Source: Pleurodeles waltl
Taxonomy: Eukaryota; Chordata; Amphibia; Caudata; Salamandridae
Reading direction: 5' to 3'
Length of the DNA: 64,000 bases
Assembly (NCBI RefSeq): GCF_031143425.1
Contig: NC_090442.1
Coordinates: forward strand, 427,755,776-427,819,775
Positions 34,842-45,767 of the stretch are shown here, in pieces (the first letter of the stretch is position 1; each line of letters starts with the position of its first letter). Made by a program: the position numbers and the translations under genes. The notes under the pieces were generated by a model. It saw nothing but the letters and a program-made list of their open reading frames with translations. It made no database searches and had not been told where the DNA came from.

Positions 34842-35888
34842 AGTCCCCCTTCCTGTGCCCTATCTGGGAGCACTCAACGCAGCTGGGTTCGGAATGGGAT
34901 GCTTTGGGCCAACGCCCACCAGAACCACCACCCTGTTTCTCAGATGGGGCATGGGAACCCTTTCTTCCCCCCTCACTCTGGGACTTGTCTGTGTCATCTT
35001 TAACCTCCCACTCACTCTGCGGGGGGAACTGGAACCACCCTTATTGGGGTCACTCCCAGGTACCTTATTGGATACTCTGGTGCTAACCCAGAGGTCAGCC
35101 TCCTCAGCAACCTTTCTAGGATCAGTCAGCTACTGTCAACTAGGTAATGGTGCCACTCTGTAAAGCAAACATTAAACATTTGTTCTTTAAGGATCAAATT
35201 ATATATCCCCAACTAGTCATCTACTTTACTGCCCTGCAATCATCCATTCAGTGCCTTACTGGAGAAATCGAAAAAGTCTACCCAGTTCTGTGTAGAGAGT
35301 TTGGTGCTGTCCCTTAACCTCTGATGATACTTCTCAGGTGTCAGCCCAAACTTGGCAAGCAAAGCAGTTTTCATGGGTGTGTATCTGTTTTTATCCTTAG
35401 GATCCAATGCAAGCTATGTCCTTTCCCACTACTGGTACATACCACCACAAGGCTGCCCAATATTACTCTTCAGAGACCTAATGAGCCCTTAGTGCAACTT
35501 CATTGGCAGCCAACCACTTGTCAATGTCATCTCCCAACCTTTCCCCAGCAGGTCCTGCATGTATGCTGCCACCATCACTGCTGGACTCAAACTGCCTTGC
35601 CTTAATATCCAGCTCCTTGAGACTTAGTTCATAAGCCAACAAATGTTTCTTTTCAGCCACGGCTCTCTCAGTTGCAGCCTCAGCTCTCTCAGCTTCAGCT
35701 TGTTTGGCTGCTCTCTCAGCCTTTCTCTCTGCTTTCTTCTTCTCTGCTTCCAGGTTTAACTTTGCCATTTGTAGTTGAAATTCTCTCTCCTCCCTCCTTT
35801 CCTCTGTGGTCAGGCAAGGGCTAGAGACACTGCTCCTTGGTCTACTAGGGGGCACAATTTCAGGAGTAACATCCCCCACTACTGGCAA
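34842..35888 (-). pseudogene. Family-b element: gag, N-terminus cut off
   Basis: On the minus strand the gag begins at the junction with the plus-strand LTR (35,888). It has a Glu/Lys/Ala-rich coiled-coil region (FQLQMAKLNLEAEKKKAERK, then AERAEAATERAVAEKKHLL), then YELSLKELDIKARQFESSSD and DDIDKWLAANEVALRAH, the start of the capsid. After a frameshift, FGLTPEKYHQRLRDSTKLST and NWVDFFDFSSKALNG (about 35,345-35,265) continue the capsid. It closely resembles the gag of the plus-strand element at 38,700-39,240. The N-terminal part and 5' LTR are not found on the far side of the plus-strand element. Confidence 0.75.
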
Positions 35889-38123
35889 TGTTAGACTTTT
35901 CATCCTCGGTGTGGTCTCCATGAACTATTTGCATCTGTTTCCCAGGTTGTTGATGTGTGCTGGACTCAGTTTTTGCTGTTTTTGTTACTCTGGGCACTTT
36001 ACCACTACTAACCAGTGCTAAAGTGCAAGTGCTGCTATACAAAATCTATATGTAATTGGTTTATCCACGATTGGCATATTTGATTTACTAGTAAGTCGTT
36101 ACTAATGTGCACTAGAGGTGCCCAGGGCCTGTAAACCAAATGCTACCAGTGGGCCTGCAGCATTGGTTGTGCCACCCACCTAAGTAGCTCTGTAATAATT
36201 TCTCAGACCTGCCACTGCAGTGTCTGTGTGTGCAGTTTTAAACTGTAAAATCGACTTGGCAAGTGTACCCACTTGCGAGGCCTAAACCTTCCCTTTTCTT
36301 ACATGTAAGACACCCTTAAGGTAGGCCCTAGGTAGCCCCAAGGGCAGGGTTAAGGTAGGGCATATAGTAATGTCCTTTATATGTCCTGACAGTGAAATAC
36401 TGCTAAATTCATTTTTCACTGTTGCAAGGCCTGTCCCTCTCATGGGTTAACATGGGGGCTACCTTTCAATATGATTAAATGTAGATTCCCTTTGGAAGCA
36501 TGTAGATATGTGGAGTTTGGGGTCTTTGAGCTCACACCTGAAAAATACATCTTTTAGTAAAGTTGATTTTAAGATAGTGTGTTTGAAAATGACACTTTTA
36601 GAAAGGGAGCGTTTTCTTGCTTAAACCATTTCTGTGACTCTGCCTGTTTGTGGATTCCCTGTCTGGGTCAGGTTGACAGTTGAGCTGGTTGCACCTCTCA
36701 CTAGACCGGGACACAAAGGGAGCTGCATTTCCTGATGAGCCATCTGTGCTAGGAGGGAGGGGAGGAGTGGTCACTCACACATGGAAGAGCTGTGCCTGCC
36801 CTCACTCAATGCAGTCTCCAACTCCCTGGTGTGTGTCTGGGGCCTGGTCTGGGCAAGGCAGGATTTCACAAACAAGAAAGACTTTGCTTTGAAGTAAGCC
36901 TACTTCAAAGGACAAAATGAGTATGTGAAGTGCCTCCAAAACCACAGACTTTAGAACACTTCTGGAAACCAAGAGGAACCTCTGCCTGGAGAAGAGCTGA
37001 AGAGCTGAGAAAGAAGAGCTGCCCTGCCTGTGACTGTGCTTTTTGGAGCTATTCTGCAGCTGCTGCTTCTGCCTGTTCTAAAGGACAAAGACTGGACTTT
37101 GTGTTGCCTTCCTTCTAGTGAAGAACTCTCCAAGGGTGTGATTTAGAGCTTGCCTCCTGTTGTTTAAAGTCTTAGGGACAGCAAAGACTTCTCTCTGCCA
37201 GCGCCTGGAGCCCCTTCTGAGACTCCTACCCTGTCAAGTAGATCCCCTCCAGTTCCTTTGACCCTGAAAGGTGAAGCTGGCAGCCCAAGTGTGAAAAATC
37301 CACGCACCCACCGCCGTGTGGGGAAAAGATCGACGCAACTCCGATCTGCAGCTCAAAAATTGATGCACTGCCGAATTTGCGGCTGAAAATCAACGCTCGT
37401 CTGCAATGCGACTCGAAGATCGACGCCCACGGCTGGAGAAACCACACACAGCAACGCTGACGGAGGCTGGTGAGATCGCAACCTGCGCTGCGTGGTTTTC
37501 GGACCATCGTGCGGCTGGATTTCTTACGCAAACACCACTGGGCGTGTAAAAACGTTGCAAGGCCTGTCCGGACCTGAGAGTGCTGACCAGATCGACGCAT
37601 CGCTCTCCTGTGGAGAGAAGAAATGACACACGCCGACCTGACTAAAGGAGAAACAACGCAAGATCTTGTGAGTGAGTGATATCGACACATCGCAAGCCCT
37701 TTATGACACACACTCGCCAGTGTGGGGTTATTTTTGATGTGCCCAAGGTACATTTTCACACTAACAGCGTTAGCCTTGTGTTTAAAATTATAGCAAGACT
37801 CTTTTTGCTTTTTTTCATTGATAACTTGACTTGTATAGTGTGGATTTTTTGTCGTTTTGGTCTTGTTTTGTTTAGATAAATATTTTCTATGTTTCTAAAC
37901 CTGTGTTGTGTAATTTTGTAGTGTTTTCATTAAGTTACTGTGTGTGTTGGTAGAAATACTTTACCCCTAGCACTCTGAAGTTAAGCCTGCCTGATCGTGC
38001 CAAGCTACCAAGGGGCTGAGCGGGGTCAGCTGAGGGTGATTCTCTTTTACCCTGACTAGAGTGAGGGTCCTTGCTTGGACAGGGTGGTAACCTGACTGCC
38101 AACCAAAGACCCCATTTCTAACA
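35889..38123 (+). mobile_element. 5' LTR of plus-strand Gmr1-like gypsy element (2,235 bp)
   Basis: The LTR starts TGTTAGACTTTTCATC at 35,889 and ends CCCCATTTCTAACA at 38,123. It matches the interrupted 3' LTR (42,896-43,383 plus 52,200-53,198) along its length, for example TGTTTCCCAGGTTGTTGATG and GCGTTTTCTTGCTTAAACC. The 5' LTR has about 450 bases in the middle (36,640-37,400) that are largely missing from the 3' copy, so one copy has an indel there. An ERV-like TG...CA end pair and the following primer site support the limits. The target duplication cannot be checked because the 3' end is truncated. Confidence 0.85.
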
Positions 38124-38143
38124 TTGGTGATCAGCGGTTGGGA
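38124..38143 (+). promoter_or_regulatory. Primer-binding site of the Gmr1-like element
   Basis: TTGGTGATCAGCGGTTGG directly follows the LTR end, where minus-strand DNA synthesis is primed by a tRNA. The similar TTGGTGCACAGCGG lies at the same position of the family-a element (about 31,380, minus). I did not assign the tRNA. Confidence 0.55.
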
Positions 38144-38370
38144 CTGGGCTTGTATTTGTGCTTGACATACAGTGATTTAGTGTACACTATTGTTTTGAGT
38201 GCGGACCACTACGTGAGCACGTGCTACTTGTCTTGTGATTCTTGCTTTTCCTCTTTTTCTTGGATTTTTCCTTACATCCATTTCTGTGGTAATCTTTGAT
38301 CAGCTTCTGAACTTCATTGGAAACTTGTTTTCTACCTTTTGGAACTTTGCACTTTTGTTGACTTTTCCTC

Positions 38371-39640
38371 ATGTCCCAGTCTGGAGATGCATCAGTTGGA
38401 GCTGCTTTTGACCTAGAGAGTTATACAAAGGCTCAGTTGAAGCAGTCTGTAAATGTTTTGACTGTCCCATTAAGAGCTCATCCAAGAAGGAGGAGCTGCA
38501 AAAGGCGCTGAGGGCCTGGGTGACAGCCAAGAGCACTGAAGGACACACAGAAGAGGAGAAGGATGAGGAGAAGGAAGTGCATTCCATACACAATGGTATT
38601 GTGGGTGGGCCTGTTATGTCCAGGGAAAGGGTCTCCAGGGCAGGTAGCAGTATCTTATCTAAAGGTCTGACCCCTGAATAATTGCAGGACAGACAGGCAG
38701 AGCGGGAGCACCAGAGGGAGTCGGAGAAAATGAGTATGGCCATAGAGGAGAAAAAGTTGTTGTTGGCTCATGAGCTTAGCTTGAGAGAGCTGGATCAGAG
38801 GCGCCAGTCTAGTAAGGATGGTGGCAGCCAGATCACAGTGCAGCCTGAGAGGAGGGTGCACATTCCTAAAGATCTTGTGAAGGATTACAGAAGGAAGGAT
38901 GACATATACTTGTGGTTTAAGGGGTATGAGTCTGCTCTCCACATGAATCTGGTCCTTGAAGCTCATTGGGGGGCGGGTCTGAGGAAGCACTTTGAGGTAG
39001 AGGGGAGGGGTACACTTACAGCCTTAGGGGATGCTCATAATCTCACCTACACTATCATGAAGGATGCCCTACTCACAAGATATGGTCTCACCCCTGAGCA
39101 GTATAAGGACAAGTGTAGGTCCTATAAGAAGAAGGAATCCCAAACATGGTTAGAATGTGTTGATTCTTATTGTAGGTCACTGGATGGTTGGGTGAAGGGC
39201 GGTAAGCTAACTACGTATGAGGGGCTTTACAATCTGATTTCTTAGGAACACTTGTACAGTTTCTGTTTTCCAGAGCTGCGCCAGCATCTGATTGACAGCA
39301 AGCTGACTGATCTCAGGAAGCTTGCGCAGGAAGCGGACTGCTGGGAGAGCACCAGGGTCCAAAACAGGTATGCGGGAGACCACCCCAAGGGTGGGCAGGG
39401 TCCCTCTCAGAAGAAAGTGGGGGTGGGGGTAAAGAGGGGGAGTTCTCTAAAGGGCCCCAAACTGATTCCCAGGGTAAAGATTCCCAACCCCCCAGTGAGA
39501 AGAAGCCATGGTTCTCCAAAGGGAAGCCAGTGGCAGGGGGACCCCCACGTAAGTGTTATGCATGTGACCAACTGGGTGCCCCAAGGGTACACTGGTACCC
39601 ACTGGTGCACCGTCCCAGGGTTTAGTTAGTGTAGCACTTG
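38371..39640 (+). pseudogene. Gmr1-like element: gag
   Basis: The start is probably the ATG at 38,371 (MSQSGDASVGAAFDLESYTK). A frameshift near 38,445 and a stop at about 38,678 break the N-terminal part. The frame 38,682-39,245 is the best preserved: a charged helical region (EEKKLLLAHELSLRELDQRR), then the capsid with DDIYLWFKGYESALHMN, YGLTPEQYKDK and LDGWVKGGKL. It ends at a stop at 39,245 and continues in another frame with FPELRQHLIDSKLTDLRKLA. A nucleocapsid knuckle at about 39,550 reads CYACDQLGAP, with the His lost. Gag forms the particle in which reverse transcription occurs. Confidence 0.8.
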
Positions 39641-39699
39641 GGGAGGAGTTGGTTCCAGGTAGGTGGGAGCCAGCTGAGATGACCCTTGTCTCTCTAGGG

Positions 39700-40170
39700 G
39701 ACAGCAACATGGTCCAGAGAACCCTCGTGCCTGAGAAAACTAAAAAGTACAGGCAGTGGGTGACCATCAATGGACAGAGGGTGGAGGCTCTGAGAGACAC
39801 AGGAGCCAGTGTGACTACAGTGAGGAGTAAGCTTGTGTCTGAAGAGCAGATTGATACCTTGGTACTTCACCAAGTAGTTGCAGTTGACAACTCAGAGCAC
39901 CTGTGCAGAGTGATAGCTGCAAGGTATTTGTGAATCCAACCATGCCTGTAGATTGTTTGCTAGGCAATGACCTGGAGGATTCCCCTTTGAAGGAGGTGGA
40001 ACACAGGTCTCACTTGGAAACGTTGGGTCTGCTGGGTGGGTATGCATATCCACCCAGACAATGGCAGCCCATCAGGGTGGTCAAGAGCCCCTGGAGCCTG
40101 AAACAGTGGCCCAGGGGACCGCCAAAGGGAGAAGGGCAGGGGGTGCCAGAAATCAGCCCCAGAAGTTCCC
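39700..40170 (+). pseudogene. Gmr1-like element: aspartic protease
   Basis: The sequence encodes YRQWVTINGQRVEALRDTGA and SVTTVRSKLVSEEQID, a gypsy-type protease with an intact DTGAS active site at about 39,795-39,810. A stop at 39,931 interrupts it. VNPTMPVDCLLGNDLED at 39,930-39,980 in another frame is the usual C-terminal motif. It lies between gag and integrase. A Pro/Gly-rich linker follows to 40,170. Confidence 0.8.
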
Positions 40171-41506
40171 ATGATCCGGGAGGAAGCGAAGCCTGAGGGT
40201 GAGGCCCCGGAGCCTACAGTTGAACAGGTGGCTGAACTGGGGGAGGTCCCTGAGCTGTTGCATTGGCAGCAGGAAGCAGGACCGACCAGGGAGGCATTCT
40301 GTGAGGCACAGAAAACTTGCCCTACTCTAGAGGGATTTGCAGAATCAGGCTGCAGACCAGGTGGCTGTCAAGGACCAGGATCGCACCTGATCTATTGGGT
40401 GGATGACCTCCTGTATAGTGAGCCTAAGGTTCCTGAGCCTGGGTCATCCTGTGTACTGGTTGTACCCCAATGCTTCAGGGCCTTCCTACTGGGGATGGCT
40501 CATGATGTGCCTTTAGCTGGACATTTTGGGCGGGACAAGACCTTTGAAAGGCTTGTCACCCACTTTTACTGGCCCATAATGTGCAGGCACTCAGATGCAC
40601 ATTGCAGGACTTGCCAGACTTGTCAGGCAAGTGGCAAGAGTGGGGGGAAGTGTAAGACTCCCCTCCAACCTTTACCTGTTGTTAGTACTCTCTTTGAGAG
40701 GGTAGGTATTGACATTGGGGGGCCTCAGGATCCACGTATGTGAAGTCTCTATGGAAGGAGTATGGGGTAACCTACAAGTTCACCACCCCTTACCACCCCA
40801 AAAGTAATGGTCTGTTTGAGAGATTCAACCGCACTTTGAAAGGCATGATTATGGGCCTGTCAGAGCCCTTGAGGTGGAAGTGCAACATCCTCTTGCCATG
40901 CCTTCTGTTCGCTTACAGGGAGGTGCTTCAAATGGGACTTGGGTTGAGCTCATCTATGGCCACCCTGTGAGGGTCCTTTGAGTCTGGTGATGGAGGCTTT
41001 AGAGAAAGCTCCTAGTAAACCCCCCCCAGGATGTATTTAGCTACATGCTGGCTTTGAGAAACCAGACTGCCCGCTTCAGGAGTCTCGCACTGGAGAACCT
41101 GGAAGCAAACCCGAAGGATATGAAATGGTGGTATGCCAGGAATGCCACTCTGGTCGAGTTTCAACCTGGGCAAAAAGTGTGGGTGATTGCCCCAGTGGAG
41201 CCTAGGGCGCTCCAAGATAAGTGGACTGTGCCATTTGAGGTGGTGGAGCGCAAGAGTGAAGTCACCTACCTGGTGGACTTGCAGTCTCCAAGGAACCCTT
41301 CAAGGGTCCTCCATGTCAACCGCCTCAAGCCGCACTTTCAACGGACTAAACTGTCCATGCTCCTTGCGACAGATGACGGGGTGGGGGAGGAGAGTGAGCC
41401 TCTTCCTGACCTCCTGTCTGCAGGAGAAAAAGATGGCTCTGTGGAGGGAGTGATGCTCTCCCTGACTGAAGAGCTGCAGAGTGACTGTAGCCACGTGTTG
41501 GAATAG
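40171..41506 (+). pseudogene. Gmr1-like element: integrase, located upstream of RT
   Basis: Integrase joins retrotransposon DNA to the chromosome. The H2C2 zinc domain is at about 40,500-40,630 (HDVPLAGHFGRDKTFERLVT, then CRHSDAHCRTCQTC). The catalytic core starts with ERVGIDIGGPQD at about 40,700, with the first Asp. At 40,737-40,743 the sequence jumps to KSLWKEYGVTYKFTTPYHPK and GLFERFNRTLKGM, the end of the core with the Glu. About 70-80 residues with the second Asp are missing, so it is dead. The C-terminal GPY/F-like module is at about 41,170-41,340 (KVWVIAPVEPRALQDKWTVP, then VLHVNRLKPHF). A gypsy integrase normally follows RNase H; here it precedes RT. Confidence 0.85.
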
Positions 41507-41555
41507 TTCGCCTCACTGTTTTCCCTGATCCCAGGAGTCACACACTTGTGCACAC

Positions 41556-42344
41556 ATGACCATTAAACAAAAGGTTTACAGGGTGACTAACAGGGTAAAA
41601 GTTTGCATTAAGGATGACGAATCCAAAATGTTAACCATAGGGGTTATTGAGCATTCCAACAGTCCTTGGGCCAGCCCAGTGGTATTGGTCCCAAAGGATG
41701 CTGCACCTGGTGCCACTCCAGAACTCAGGTTCTGTGTGGACTACCGGGGACTCAATGCGGTCAGCAAGACTGATGCACACCCCATCCGCCGAGCTGATGA
41801 GCTCATTGACCGGTTGGGAGCTGCCAAGTACCTCAGCACATTTGACTTAATGTCTGGGTACTGGCAGATTGCCTTAACTGAGGGGGCCAAGGAGAGGTCA
41901 GCATTTTGTACCCCAGATTGACACTTTCAATTTAAAGTGATGCCATTTGGGATGAAGAATGCCCCTGCCACATTTCAGAGGTTGATCAACCAGGTGTTGG
42001 CTGTGCTGGATGAGTTCAGTGCCGCCTACTTGGATGACATTGCTGTTTTTAGTTCCACATGGGAGGAACACCTGCAACACCACTGGAGAGTGTTAGAGGC
42101 CCGGCAGAAGGCAGGAGTCACTATTAAGGCAAGCAAGTGCCAAATAGGGCAGGGTTCTGTGGTGTACTTTGGATACCAGGTAGGGAGTGGCCAGGTGGCA
42201 CCCCTACAGCTAAAAATGTACACCATTGTGGCTTGGGAGCCTCCTAAAACCCAGACTGAGGTGAGAGCCTTTTTAAGTCTCACTGGCTACTACAGGAGGT
42301 TTGCAAGGGATATGGTACCATTTTTACCCCCTTGGCTGAGTTGA
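41556..42344 (+). pseudogene. Gmr1-like element: reverse transcriptase
   Basis: The conserved Ty3/gypsy RT blocks are present in order: VIEHSNSPWASPVVLVPKD, LRFCVDYRGLNAVSKTDAHP, YLSTFDLMSGYWQIALTEGA with the first catalytic Asp, FKVMPFGMKNAPATFQRLIN, and AAYLDDIAVFSSTWEEHLQH with the catalytic YLDD. The thumb-like EVRAFLSLTGYYRRF is near 42,260-42,303. One in-frame TGA at about 41,919 separates the first and second catalytic halves. The catalytic residues are otherwise intact. RNase H follows with a short frame shift near 42,332. Confidence 0.9.
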
Positions 42345-42865
42345 CTTCTAAGAAGCAACCCAAGAAGGTGATCTGGAGAGAGGCCTGCCAGACCACTTTT
42401 GATGCCCTGAAGGCTGCCATGTGCACAGCCCTTGTGCTGAAGCCACCTGACTACTCCAAAGGAGTTTGCTGTGCAAACAGACGCCTCAGAGCATGGTATT
42501 GGAGTAGTGCTCTCCAGCTTAATGAAGAGAGTCTAGATCAACCCGTAGCCTTCATTAGCAGGAGGCAACTTCCCAGGGAACGTAGGTGGAGTGCCATAGA
42601 ATGTGAAGCGTTTACTGTGGTCTGGGCGCTGAAGAAGCTAAGGCCCTACTTGTTTGGGACTCACTGCCGGGTTCAGACCCACCACAGGCCCCTCAGATGG
42701 TCAATGCAGATGAGGGGTGAGAATCCAAAACAGTTGAGGTGGTCCATTTCCCTACAGGGGATGGACTTTATGGTGGAACACCACCCTGGACCAGAACACG
42801 CCAGTGCTGATGGTCTGTCCAGATTCTTCTGCCTTATTGATGAGAATTCCCATGAGGTTGGGTAG
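42332..42865 (+). pseudogene. Gmr1-like element: RNase H
   Basis: The frame contains FDALKAAMCTALVLKPPDYS, then a degraded region where the first catalytic Asp (QTDAS in relatives) should be (GVCCANRRLRAWYW). It continues with QPVAFISRRQLPRERRWSAI, ECEAFTVVWALKKLRPYLFG with the catalytic Glu, and HHPGPEHASADGLSRF near the C-terminus. RNase H removes the RNA strand during reverse transcription. A one-base shift near 42,470 explains the loss of the QTDAS block. It ends with a TAG at 42,863-42,865, about 30 bases before the 3' LTR. Confidence 0.85.
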
Positions 42866-42881
42866 TTGATCCCCAATTTCA

Positions 42882-42895
42882 CCTGGGGGGACATG
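42882..42895 (+). promoter_or_regulatory. Polypurine tract before the 3' LTR
   Basis: CTGGGGGGACA directly precedes the 3' LTR start at 42,896. A purine run at this place primes plus-strand synthesis in LTR retroelements. Confidence 0.6.
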
Positions 42896-43383
42896 TGTTA
42901 AACCTTTCAACCTTGGCGTAGTCTCCCTTAATGTTTTGCTTTGTTTCCCAGGTTGTTGATGTATGCTGGACTCTGTTATTGCTGTTTTTGTAACTCTGGG
43001 CACTTTACCACTGCTAACCAGTGCTACAGTGCAAGTGCTCCTATACAAAAGTTGTATGTAGTTGGTTTATCCATGATTGGCATACTTGATTTACTAGTAA
43101 GTCCCTAGTAAAGTGCACTAGAGGTGCCCAGGGCCTGTAAACCAAATGCTACCAGTGGGCCTGCAGCACTGGTTGTGCCACACACATAAGTATCTCTGTA
43201 ATCATGTCTCAGACCTGCCAATGGAGTGTCTGTGTGTGCAGTTTTAAACTATAAATTCGACTTGGCAAGTGTACCCACTTGCGAGGCCTGAACCTTCCCT
43301 TTTCTACAGGGAAGACATCCCTAAGGTAGGCCCTAGGTAGCTCCAAGGGCAGGGTGCAGTGTATGGTTAAGGTAGGACATATA
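42896..43383 (+). mobile_element. 3' LTR of the Gmr1-like element, left part
   Basis: It begins TGTTAAACCTTTCAACC and aligns with 35,889-36,365 of the 5' LTR. It is interrupted at 43,384 by Harbinger copy A, with the ATA target triplet at 43,381-43,383. The rest is at 52,200-53,198. Confidence 0.85.
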
Positions 43384-43982
43384 GGCAGTCATGACAACAT
43401 TGGCGGTAAAAGCCGCTTTCCGCTGTGCAGAAGACCGCCAACACACCGCCGCGGGTGAGGTATTCCGCCACAGCTATTATGACCCACAGCTCGGAATCCG
43501 TCAAAATTCAGACACCCACACAAGTCCGCCACACCAAAGGTCAGTGATAAACTGGCGAAAACAAAACCTCCACCGTCACGCCAACAGAAATACGCCCACA
43601 CTATCATGACACACGAATCCACGCGTCGGTCTTTCAACCGCGGTATTCCATTGGCGGTACACACCGCCACGCTCAAAATACACACACTCTTACAAAACAC
43701 TGCCACATTGGACAATTCCAAATACACACACCTGATACACATACACACACCATTCCCACACACCCAATACTATATAAAACACACACCCACATCACCCACA
43801 AACCCCTACGTCCAGAATCACCGAGAGAAGGCCAGAGAGAGACACCACAAGCAACTACCAAGCATCCACAGGCACATAACACCATCAACCACACAACTTC
43901 CACGCACCTCACATAACACACCACTACATATCACCACACTTATCACCACACACACCACCCCACACATCACCCACACCACCCC

Positions 43983-45390
43983 ATGGCACGGCAAAGACAC
44001 CCCAGGTTCTCATAGGAGGAGCTCAGGGTCATGGTGGAGGGAATCGTCCGGGTAGAGCCACAGCTATTTGGATCACAGGTTCAGCACACCTCAATTGCAA
44101 GGAAGATGGAGCTATGGCGATGAATAGTCAACAGGGTCAACGCAGTGGGACAACACCCAAGAAATCGGGAGGACATCAGGAAAAGGTGGAACGACCTACG
44201 GGGGAAGGTGCGTTCTGTGGTCTCAAGACACCACCTGGCGGTTCAGCGGACTGGAGGCGTACCCCCGCCTCCTCCCCCACAACTAACAACACGGGAGGAG
44301 CAGGTCTTGGCGATTCTGCATCCTGAGAGCCTCGCAGGAGTTGGAGGAGGAATGGACTCTGGTAAGTCAAATCTTAACTATTACATCCCCCACCCTATCT
44401 GCATGCTATCACATACCGCCACCCTCGCCCTCACCCCTATCACTCCAGCTCCTCACAAATGTACCAATATCACAAACCACCCATCCCAACACCAAGCCCT
44501 GCATGCAACAACAAAGGATGGACACCCATCACAAAAGCATGCCCACTGCACATACCCATACAACCCCCTAAACCATCATCACACAAGGTCCCACACAGGA
44601 ATACTAGCACTGGGGTACACGGCCACCCACACATTGCACACCATGACACACACAGATCCAATCATCATGCCTTTATACCCCTGCAGGACCACTACCCAAC
44701 GTCACCAGACAGGATGGTCCAGACATGTCCTCTCCACCCACAGAAGAGGCCCACAATGATGACAGCAGCTCTGTCCAACTGGATCTAGATGACCAGCCCG
44801 GACCATCGGGGACCTCTGGACAGTCGGTTCCCCTCACACAGGCACAGGCCACTACAGACCTTCCCCCCTCTGGAAACACCAGCACAGCACCCACCCAGTG
44901 GGCCCATACCTCCGTCCCCAGGACACGTCAATCAGCTGTGTGTCTACCACTACAGGGAACCCAGGATAACCCACCACCCCAACAACAACAGGGACCTGGG
45001 GGCAGTGGCAGTGGGCACACGGTCCAGGGGACGGAGGCCCAGGAACACAGGGGAACTGGGATGGCTGCCGTGAGACAGGGGGCAGACAGATCAAGGGAAC
45101 CCACTCTCCACGAGGCCCTCTCCTCCATCATGGGAGCATACCACCACTCCCAGCAGACGATGGCAACGGTACTGGCCAAGTTTCAGGAGACCCAGCGCAT
45201 GCAGGAAGAACAGTATATGGGCTTCAGGGAGGAACTCAGAACCATCAGCTCCGCCCTGGGCACCATCGTAGGGGTGCTGAAGGAACTACTTAACACCAGG
45301 AGGGACACTGTGGTACTCCAAGGGGCCCCTGACACTAGCATGGACAATGAACTGCCACTTCCAATGCCCATATGGGCAATGCACCTGTGA
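43983..45390 (+). pseudogene. SANT/Myb-like gene 1 of copy A (exons 43,983-44,361 and 44,687-45,390)
   Basis: Such proteins bind element ends and recruit the Harbinger transposase. Exon 1 has a start at 43,983 and encodes RHPRFS, a stop (TAG 44,013), then EELRVMVEGIVRVEPQLFGS, ARKMELWR, a second stop (TGA 44,121) and VNAVGQHPRNREDIRKRWND with the recognition-helix region. A GTAAGT donor follows 44,361. A CCCTGCAG acceptor precedes 44,687, and the phase (1) joins cleanly to a long open frame: acidic and Gln/Pro/Gly-rich, then helical (HSQQTMATVLAKFQETQRMQ, then ELRTISSALGTIVGVLKELL), ending at 45,390. The two stops are the main lesions. It converges on the transposase gene, whose stop is 378 bp away. 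Copy B carries the same gene at 61,562-60,173. Confidence 0.85.
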
Positions 45391-45767
45391 GACTAATAGA
45401 CTGGACTCTGCCATGGACAGTCCTCCACCATCACCCCTCGCCATTTAACTTCCCCCTCCAATATTTTGCATTTAAATAAACACACCTAAAGCACAAAATG
45501 ATCTGGAGTCTGTCTGTGATTTCGAAATAGTGTATTTGCAATTACAGTGGCAAAATGTTTTTGAAATAGTAATGCCAACATACCTATGTCACACAGCTCT
45601 AGTCCATGAGGAATCTAAGCAGATGACACACGTTGGGACCCACATCTGTGAAACCGTAAGGGAAAGTGACAACTCAGTGACCATACACTGGGTGAAAACG
45701 ACACACAGTAGAGAGGTAGTAGTTGAAAAGTACATGTAGTAGGCAGGAATGTATTCTCACCTGTGTT
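45391..45767. other. Intergenic region between convergent genes of copy A
   Basis: It is AT-richer than its surroundings, with an AATAAA (about 45,475-45,480) that could serve as the poly-A signal of the SANT/Myb-like gene 1. No coding sequence is recognised. Confidence 0.5.

Noticed and set aside
37226..37759. 177-codon minus-strand open frame in the Gmr1-like 5' LTR
   Set aside because: It lies within the LTR and is not preserved in the 3' LTR; probably chance.
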